From Oscillospiraceae bacterium (GTDB lineage Bacteria; Bacillota; Clostridia; Oscillospirales; Ruminococcaceae), in assembly GCA_020024215.1 (NCBI GenBank), contig JAHHUC010000016.1:1-33430 (forward strand): DNA of 33,430 nucleotides, written 5' to 3'. How positions within the stretch are numbered: the stretch's first letter is position 1; the number at the start of each line of letters is the position of its first letter. Shown one piece after another: positions 8,767 to 14,726 of this stretch. A program made the position numbers and the translations under genes. The notes beneath the pieces are model-generated. The model had not been told where the DNA came from. It saw only the letters and a list, made by a program, of their open reading frames with translations, and did not search any database.

Positions 8767-10032
8767 ATGAGACTCACCGACCATGAAAAGGCTATGCTCA
8801 ACGGTGATTTGGGCGAAATCACACAGCAGGCCATGCAAGCGCTCTATGACCTCTCTATCTTCTACGATGTAGAGGAATTTGTAGAGATTGTAGGCTGTCA
8901 TGATGACAGCACAGTTTATGCAGGTGAAGCGCAGGTTGCCTTTGCAGAAATGCTGGCAGAAAAGGGAGCAAAATTTGCTGTGCCCACCACAACAAATGCC
9001 TGCGCCTGCGACATGAATCTTTGGAACAGGCAGAAAATGGATGTTGAAACCATGTCGGCTACAAGAAGAATTGAAGCTGCACACATCAAAATGGGTGCCG
9101 TTCCAATTTGGTCATGCGCTCCCTATCATGTGGGTACTGCCCCATCCTTCGGACAGCAGGTTGCCTGTGCCGAATCCAATGTAATATGCTATTACAACTC
9201 GGTCATAGGAGCAAGAACCAACCGCTATGCAGGCCCCTTGGAGCTTCTTTGCGCCATAACAGCAAGAGCACCCTATTTTGGACTTCATGTGCCTGAAAAT
9301 CGAAGGGCTCAGGGACTTGTAAAATTGGGAAAGGATATCAAGGAGGAATATTTCACCGACGAAAGCATTTACAATTTGGTGTCCTATGCCTTCGGCAGCA
9401 TTGTAAAGGACAGGGTTTGGGCTTTAGAGGGCGTTCCCTCAAAGGGCATGACAAATGAAATTTTAAAGCAGTTCAGCGCAACTGCCTCCTCCTCAGGGGG
9501 AATAGCCCTTTTTCATATGATAGGAATTACACCTGAGGCGCAGACCTTAGAACAGGCCTTTGGAGGAAATAAGCCGAGGGAAACGGTGGAGATCCATTTA
9601 GAGGATTTGGAAAAGGCTGAAAGTCTTTTGACCAATCCTGAGGTTGATGAATTGGATGCCATAGTTTTAGGCTGTCCTCACGCCTCCTATAATGAGTGTG
9701 TTATGGTAAGAGACTTATTCGACAAAAGAAAGGTTGCCTCAAACACCAACTTCTGGCTTATCACACCCAGAAGTGTTGTTGACAGACTTAAAGACAGCGG
9801 TGTGTATGAGGAGCTTATAAGATCAGGCGTGCAGGTCTATTCCGACGGCTGCATATTGGAATATCGCTGCAATAATTTAGGCACACGCACAATGATGTCC
9901 AATTCAGGAAAATTTGACACCTACTGCTTCTCTATGAGGGGGATTCAGCCTGTATTCGGAAGCATGAGGGAATGTATTGAATCTGCTGTTGCAGGAAGAG
10001 TTGTAAAGGAGGCAAAGCCATGGAGAAAATAA
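8767..10032 (+). CDS. Aconitase X large (catalytic) subunit
   Basis: This is the catalytic domain of an aconitase X enzyme (DUF521), about 421 aa. Characterised family members are cis-3-hydroxy-L-proline dehydratases in bacteria and mevalonate 5-phosphate dehydratases in archaea. All are iron-sulfur lyases that dehydrate hydroxy-acids. Visible family segments are TTTNACACDM (about 75-84), WSCAPY (about 115-120), the AESNVICYYNS and GARTNRYAG stretches (about 135-156), and LGCPHAS (about 302-308). Several conserved cysteines (about 79, 81, 117, 303) are candidate cluster ligands. I use the ATG at 8767 because AAAGGAG (8755-8761) lies six bases before it; a GTG at 8752 would place that site inside the gene. 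The end overlaps the small-subunit gene by 13 bases, which suggests coupled translation of a two-subunit enzyme. The substrate is not fixed by sequence. Confidence 0.9.
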   Translation: MRLTDHEKAMLNGDLGEITQQAMQALYDLSIFYDVEEFVEIVGCHDDSTVYAGEAQVAFAEMLAEKGAKFAVPTTTNACACDMNLWNRQKMDVETMSATRRIEAAHIKMGAVPIWSCAPYHVGTAPSFGQQVACAESNVICYYNSVIGARTNRYAGPLELLCAITARAPYFGLHVPENRRAQGLVKLGKDIKEEYFTDESIYNLVSYAFGSIVKDRVWALEGVPSKGMTNEILKQFSATASSSGGIALFHMIGITPEAQTLEQAFGGNKPRETVEIHLEDLEKAESLLTNPEVDELDAIVLGCPHASYNECVMVRDLFDKRKVASNTNFWLITPRSVVDRLKDSGVYEELIRSGVQVYSDGCILEYRCNNLGTRTMMSNSGKFDTYCFSMRGIQPVFGSMRECIESAVAGRVVKEAKPWRK

Positions 10033-10445
10033 CCGTCAAAGCCAAATATGCCGTCCGTGGAAATGTAAAGGCTCCTGTTTTATGGTCCAATGAGCCCATA
10101 AGCTTTTGGGGTACTGTTGACCCTCAAAGCGGCCTTATAAGGGATAACCGGCATCCAAACTATATGCAGAATATGAGCCAAAAAGTTTTCTGCTTTCCCA
10201 CGCCCAAGGGCTCCAGCGGAACCGGTCTTATAATTTTAGAGCAGATAAGAACCTCATGTGCGCCTGCCGGCATAATAAATCTCAGAAGTGATCCTGTGGT
10301 TCTCACAGGTCCCATTATTGCAAACAGGTTCTACAATGTAAAAATTCCGGTTGTAAATCTTTCAGAAGAGGATTATATGAAGCTTGAAAATGCCAAAGAA
10401 GCGGAATTTTATGAGGATAAGGACGAAATAACCATCTACTATTAA
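10020..10445 (+). CDS. Aconitase X small (swivel) subunit
   Basis: This is the swivelling-domain subunit (DUF126) that closes over the active site of the aconitase X catalytic subunit (141 aa). The family motifs are clear: FWGTVDPQSGLIRDNRHP (about 29-46) and FPTPKGSSGTG (about 59-69), whose serine belongs to the catalytic site in this family. In some aconitase X enzymes the two parts are fused; here they are separate and overlapping, as in many bacteria. An AAGGAGG ribosome binding site lies just before the ATG, within the end of the large-subunit gene. The BCCT transporter gene starts 24 bases later. Confidence 0.9.
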   Translation: MEKITVKAKYAVRGNVKAPVLWSNEPISFWGTVDPQSGLIRDNRHPNYMQNMSQKVFCFPTPKGSSGTGLIILEQIRTSCAPAGIINLRSDPVVLTGPIIANRFYNVKIPVVNLSEEDYMKLENAKEAEFYEDKDEITIYY

Positions 10446-10469
10446 AATTTAATATTTTAGGAGACTTTT

Positions 10470-12029
10470 ATGAACAAGCTAACAGAGGACCGCAGGCTTA
10501 ATAAGGCGGCTTTTTTACCTGCCATAATCATTCTTGGGCTTTTTATAATTGCAGGAATAATCTGGAAAGAGCCTGTGGGCAATTTTATGACCATGCTGCT
10601 TTACGGCATGGCTGATTATTTTGGCGCATACATAAATCTCCTGTCTCTGACATTTATAATCCTGGCTGTGGTATTTATAATATCACGCTATGGAGATATA
10701 GTTATTGGAGGCCCTGATGCAAAGCCGGAATACAGTATGTTCAATTGGTGCTGTATGTCCCTTTGCTCAGGAATAGGAACAGGACTTTTATTCTGGGCTA
10801 TGGGTGAGCCTATATTTCATTTTATGACAACCCCCAGCGCCATAGGCGAGCCAAACACAAGAAGAGCCGGAATATTCGCAATTTCCCAGGCAATGTGGAA
10901 TTGGAGCTTTGTGCAGTATTCAATGTATGCTGTGTGTGCAGCTGCCTTTGCCATAATCTGCTATAACAAGGGGAAAAGCCTTTCATTCAATTCCATAGTG
11001 CAGGCAGCTGCCGGGAAAAATATACCCTGGCTCAACACTTTGATTACAGCGACAGTCATCTTCTGTCTTATGGGCGGAACTGCCAACTCCATGGGGGTGG
11101 GGCTTATGCAGATAGGCGCAGGACTGGAAAGCGCCTTCAACATTCCCCAATCGGCGGCGGTTTGGCTTATTGCAGCCATTTCAATCACAGTGATATTTGT
11201 GCTTTCCTGTGTTTCGGGAATAGGCAGGGGCTTGAAAATGGTATCCTCCGCCTGCACATATATTTTCATTTTCCTGCTCTTTTATGTTTTCATCTTTGGA
11301 AATACAGAATTCATTACAAAGATAACCAGTGAATCCATTGGCTTTATGATAGACAACTGGGGCACACACACCACTATAATGAATGCCATGTCACCTGACG
11401 ACAAGTGGTTTGCAGACTGGATTGTTCAGTATTGGGCTTCATTCATTGTCTATGCTCCCGTGATAGGAATGTTTTTGGCAAGGATGGGAAGGGGCAGAAC
11501 TGTAAGGACATTTATGTTGGTGCAGATATTGTTTCCGTCCCTCTTTTGCATACTCTGGATAGGTGTTTTCGGCGGACAGACCATCTATCTGCAAACCTCC
11601 GGAAATCTGGATGTCTGGCAGGCTGTCAGCACATATGGTATGCAATCAGCTGTATTTCAAATTTTAGGCACTCTCCCGATGAGCAAGCTGATAACAATTA
11701 TTTTTCTTTTAACTGTTACTTTAAGCTTCTGCACACTTGCCGACCCTATGGCATCTGTGGCAGCCACACTTTCTGTAAAAAGCCTTTCTGCGGATGCAGA
11801 GGCCCCTAAAAAGCAAAAGATAATTGTGGGCTGCATACTGGGAGCAACCGCCTATACACTGGTTGCCACCGGAGGAATAAACTCTGTAAAGGGAATGTTC
11901 ACTTTGGTTGGACTTTTGCAAAGCGCAGTTATGATTCTTTGCGCTGCTGCTCTCTTTAAATGCGGCAAAAAATGCTGTTTCTCCCCTAACTTCGGTTTTT
12001 CTGACAAAATTGAAGAAAAAGAGGAGTAA
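10470..12029 (+). CDS. BCCT family transporter with altered aromatic substrate cage
   Basis: This is a secondary transporter of the betaine/carnitine/choline family (519 aa, about 12 membrane segments). The glycine-rich stretch of TM3 reads SGIGTGLLFW with GEP following (about 100-113), and the TM8 region reads YWASFIVYAP then GMFLARMGRGRTVR (about 321-346), both diagnostic. Compared with BetP, the tryptophans of the TM8 box appear replaced by Ser324, Phe325 and Tyr328. In the TM4 region Trp145, Tyr150 and Tyr153 would stand for BetP Trp189, Trp194 and Tyr197. An aromatic cage therefore survives but is rebuilt, so the ligand may not be a standard trimethylammonium compound. The gene follows the aconitase X genes by 24 bases with an AGGAGA site, and probably imports that enzyme's substrate. 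This pairing is inference. Confidence 0.92.
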   Translation: MNKLTEDRRLNKAAFLPAIIILGLFIIAGIIWKEPVGNFMTMLLYGMADYFGAYINLLSLTFIILAVVFIISRYGDIVIGGPDAKPEYSMFNWCCMSLCSGIGTGLLFWAMGEPIFHFMTTPSAIGEPNTRRAGIFAISQAMWNWSFVQYSMYAVCAAAFAIICYNKGKSLSFNSIVQAAAGKNIPWLNTLITATVIFCLMGGTANSMGVGLMQIGAGLESAFNIPQSAAVWLIAAISITVIFVLSCVSGIGRGLKMVSSACTYIFIFLLFYVFIFGNTEFITKITSESIGFMIDNWGTHTTIMNAMSPDDKWFADWIVQYWASFIVYAPVIGMFLARMGRGRTVRTFMLVQILFPSLFCILWIGVFGGQTIYLQTSGNLDVWQAVSTYGMQSAVFQILGTLPMSKLITIIFLLTVTLSFCTLADPMASVAATLSVKSLSADAEAPKKQKIIVGCILGATAYTLVATGGINSVKGMFTLVGLLQSAVMILCAAALFKCGKKCCFSPNFGFSDKIEEKEE

Positions 12030-12045
12030 CAAAATCCGGATACTA

Positions 12046-12083
12046 AAAAATGGGCTGTACCAATTTGATACAGCCCATTTTTA
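12046..12083 (+). terminator. Bidirectional intrinsic terminator
   Basis: AAAAATGGGCTGTA (12046-12059) pairs perfectly with TACAGCCCATTTTT (12069-12082) around a 9-base loop. T-rich DNA follows in both directions, so it can end both the plus-strand BCCT gene and the convergent minus-strand nuclease gene. Confidence 0.9.
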
Positions 12084-12126
12084 TTTCACTACATTCATCT
12101 CTTTTTAAGCTTTTTGCCTTAAATTT

Positions 12127-13041
12127 TTAAGGCTTGCATATTCCGCAGGGCTCATAGCCCTTTTTGAGCAGCTCTTCCCTTGTGCCCTTAAATTTTTCCT
12201 TGTTCTTTGCCTTCATAGAGGTTGCTCCCTTGCAGCTTGGATCATGGAATTTCTTTGAATCCTTATTGAGGACATATTCCATTGCATCCTTGCTGTCTGA
12301 TTCTTTGGAGGTGCTTTGCTCCTCCTCTTTTTTGCCGTCCTCTGATGAATCATGATTTGTTCCGTCAGCATAGTTTATTGTGACATTAGGCTGTGCATTG
12401 TAGGCAAAAACACAAAAGGAAACCCCCTTGCCCTTGTCTTCAACAGAATATCCCTCCATCAAAACGCCGTCAGCTAAAAGATTTTCGCCCTCAAACACAG
12501 GTGTCACCCTGTACATAACATGATTATCCGTCTCCTTAACATAATCTGCAACCATGTTCTCAAAAGGAAGCATACCCTTTATGTTAAGATATCTTGTACC
12601 TGTTATAAGGTTTTTCTCATTGGCATTTTCTCCTGCTAGCTGAAAGCCTATAAGGTGGCATCTGTTATAAAGATATTTTCCGTCTACAAAATCATACTTT
12701 GCCATCTGCCAGCCTGTGGGCTTTATCATACCGATTTCGCCCCTTTTTTCAGTGGGCATTATGTCCTTGCCTATACAGGCCATAGTCTCTGTGCATCTTC
12801 CCAATTCATCCAACTCGCCATAATATTCAAAGGATTCATCTGTTATTTCCTCCTCTGTGAAAAACGGGACATTGCCGTTTACCTCTATGTAGGCTTCATC
12901 TGAAAACGGCGGTATGTCATTAAGTGATATGACGCTTTTGGTGTCTGTGCCCTGAAGTATTAAATCCCCACAGCCTGTAAATACAGAAAGTGCCAGCAAA
13001 AGCGCTAAAATAAAGCCGGAAAATTTCAAATTCTTTTTCAT
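12127..13041 (-). CDS. Secreted DNA/RNA non-specific endonuclease lipoprotein with C-terminal Cys-rich domain
   Basis: This is a 304 aa extracellular nuclease of the EndA/Spd type. It has a lipoprotein signal peptide ending in a TGC lipobox (Cys at about 24), so it should be tethered to the outer face of the membrane. The catalytic region contains YNRCHLIGFQLAG (His at about 129, where the family has its DRGH-like motif) and NEKNLITGTRYLN (about 141-153), which holds the metal-binding asparagine. After a Lys/Glu/Ser/Asp-rich linker (about 228-258), the last 45 residues form a small domain with CKG, then EPCGICKP at the end. It resembles the Ada-like metal-binding module found on secreted clostridial nucleases. 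Likely roles are nutrient scavenging or DNA uptake and degradation; neither is shown directly. Confidence 0.88.
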   Translation of the reverse strand: MKKNLKFSGFILALLLALSVFTGCGDLILQGTDTKSVISLNDIPPFSDEAYIEVNGNVPFFTEEEITDESFEYYGELDELGRCTETMACIGKDIMPTEKRGEIGMIKPTGWQMAKYDFVDGKYLYNRCHLIGFQLAGENANEKNLITGTRYLNIKGMLPFENMVADYVKETDNHVMYRVTPVFEGENLLADGVLMEGYSVEDKGKGVSFCVFAYNAQPNVTINYADGTNHDSSEDGKKEEEQSTSKESDSKDAMEYVLNKDSKKFHDPSCKGATSMKAKNKEKFKGTREELLKKGYEPCGICKP

Positions 13042-13151
13042 TTTAACTCCTAAACAAAAGCTTATTTACAAATTGAATTGTATTTTTCTATTATACCAAA
13101 GTTTTGTATCAAAAGGAATTATAAAAATTTAAAATATCATTTTCTTTACAG

Positions 13152-13937
13152 CTATCCCAAAGCCACATCCAAAATCATCATTACAGTGAAGCCGACTGCA
13201 AAAAACACTGTGCCTATATTGGAATGTTTTCCCTGGCTCATCTCGGGTATAAGCTCCTCAACCACCACATAAATCATGGCTCCGGCAGCAAAGCTTAAAA
13301 AATAAGGAAGGGCAGGAACAATGAGCCAGGAGGCCAGAATTGTGAGTATTGAGCCTATTGGCTCAACTATTCCCGATAAAATCCCGTACATAAGAGCCTT
13401 TTTCTTGCTTACTCCCTCTGATCTTAACGGCATGGAGATAATAGCTCCCTCGGGAAAATTCTGAATGGCAATACCGATGGAAAGCGCCAAAGCTGCCGCC
13501 AGAGAAATCTTAGGATTTTGAGCCATAAATCCTGCATACACAACACCCACTGCCATGCCTTCAGGTATATTGTGAAGTGTTACTGCCAAAACCAGCATGG
13601 TTGTCCTTTGAAGCTTTGTTTTTGGCCCCTCTGCTAAAGCGGAATTTCTGTGAAGGTGAGGAATTATGTGGTCTAAAAGCAGCAGAAACAAAATTCCTAA
13701 CCAAAAGCCGACAGCGGCAGGTATAAAAGAAAATTTTCCCATGCCTTCAGATTGCTCCAATGCGGGGATCAAAAGGCTCCACACAGAAGCTGCCACCATA
13801 ACACCGGCTGCAAAGCCGCTCATGATGCGCCCGATTGTTACACCCATGTTTTTTTGCTTCATAAAAAGCACACAGCATGAGCCTAAGGATGTACCAAAAA
13901 AAGGAATCAAAATTCCAATCCAGACATTTTTGTCCAA
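13152..13937 (-). CDS. ZIP family metal (zinc/iron) transporter
   Basis: This is an inner-membrane divalent metal permease of the ZIP family (261 aa, about eight membrane segments). The two diagnostic binding-site helices are present: LHNIPEGMAVG at about 121-131 and QNFPEGAIISMP at about 159-170. A short histidine-containing loop (DHIIPHLHRN, about 89-98) precedes them. The order and length match bacterial ZupT-like proteins. The start codon lies 18 bases after the end of the upstream hydrolase gene, with AAAGGGG in between, so the two are probably co-transcribed. Metal selectivity cannot be read from the sequence. Confidence 0.9.
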   Translation of the reverse strand: MDKNVWIGILIPFFGTSLGSCCVLFMKQKNMGVTIGRIMSGFAAGVMVAASVWSLLIPALEQSEGMGKFSFIPAAVGFWLGILFLLLLDHIIPHLHRNSALAEGPKTKLQRTTMLVLAVTLHNIPEGMAVGVVYAGFMAQNPKISLAAALALSIGIAIQNFPEGAIISMPLRSEGVSKKKALMYGILSGIVEPIGSILTILASWLIVPALPYFLSFAAGAMIYVVVEELIPEMSQGKHSNIGTVFFAVGFTVMMILDVALG

Positions 13938-13955
13938 TATAAAAACCCCTTTCTG

Positions 13956-14549
13956 CTATTTAAGCCTGAAAAATCGGAAGTCGCATTTATCTGCGCCCTC
14001 TGCAAGTGTAAGCGTGCGCTCCAAACGAAGTCCCATTGTTTCGGCGAACATATAGTCCAGTCTGCAAATATATTTTGCAAGATTTGGACATCCCTCATCA
14101 TTGAACAGCTTGCAAACGCCGCATTCCAGATAGTCATATCCCAAATCATATTCATTGTTTTTCGGCAAAAGCTCCACAACCCAGTCATTTTCATATATGC
14201 GTTTTTGAGTATTTTCCGCCCACTTTTTTTGCTTTTCAATGCGCTTTTCAGAAAGATAGTGATCTGCATCCCCCATCACCATGGAAAATACACGGCTGGC
14301 TTTAAGACGCCTTGTTAGAATTTCTATATTTTCATCAGGTGAAAGGCCATCCTCACGATTCATGGCAATAAACCACGCCCCCAGCGCATAGGCGCTGAGC
14401 AATGTATTGTGCCTGCCTATATCCTTGGCATTATCGAGTATGCGCTCATATTCTTCAAGTATTTTTTTCCTGCACAAAGCATCTGTGTCATCCTTTATGA
14501 TTCTAAAGAAAAACTGCCCCATAACAAATGTAGAAAAATTCTTCTTCAT
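13956..14549 (-). CDS. L-2-amino-thiazoline-4-carboxylic acid hydrolase-like protein
   Basis: This 197 aa protein matches the L-2-amino-thiazoline-4-carboxylate hydrolase family. Its conserved second half reads GYDYLECGVCKLFNDEGC (about 137-154), KYICRLDY (about 159-166) and EGADKCDFRF (about 184-193). Conserved cysteines at about 143, 146, 154, 162 and 189 suggest a metal-binding or reactive-thiol site. The founding enzyme acts in conversion of L-2-amino-thiazoline-4-carboxylate toward L-cysteine, but many clostridial relatives are untested. The N-terminal half is helical and less conserved. It lies immediately upstream of the ZIP transporter, so a link to metals is possible but unproven. 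The protein is probably cytoplasmic, as there is no signal peptide. Confidence 0.82.
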   Translation of the reverse strand: MKKNFSTFVMGQFFFRIIKDDTDALCRKKILEEYERILDNAKDIGRHNTLLSAYALGAWFIAMNREDGLSPDENIEILTRRLKASRVFSMVMGDADHYLSEKRIEKQKKWAENTQKRIYENDWVVELLPKNNEYDLGYDYLECGVCKLFNDEGCPNLAKYICRLDYMFAETMGLRLERTLTLAEGADKCDFRFFRLK

Positions 14550-14631
14550 CCCATTTTTCTCCCTATCATGCTTTTTAAAATAAACCTGTCTAGCCTTCGG
14601 TTTTTAAAGTTAGCTTAAACTAACTAAGTAA

Positions 14632-14660
14632 GTAATAGCACAAAACAAATATATTTTCAA
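14632..14660 (-). promoter_or_regulatory. Candidate promoter of the hydrolase-ZIP pair
   Basis: On the minus strand TTGAAA (14660-14655) is followed after 17 bases by TATTAC (14637-14632), about 80 bases before the hydrolase start. A 9-base inverted repeat, GCACAAAAC (14638-14646) with GTTTTGTGC (14664-14672), brackets the -35 and could be an operator. Confidence 0.4.
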
Positions 14661-14726
14661 TCCGTTTTGTGCAAAATTAAAATATTTGTGATTTTTTAAT
14701 TAAGCAGCAGTTTTTAAAAAATGCTG

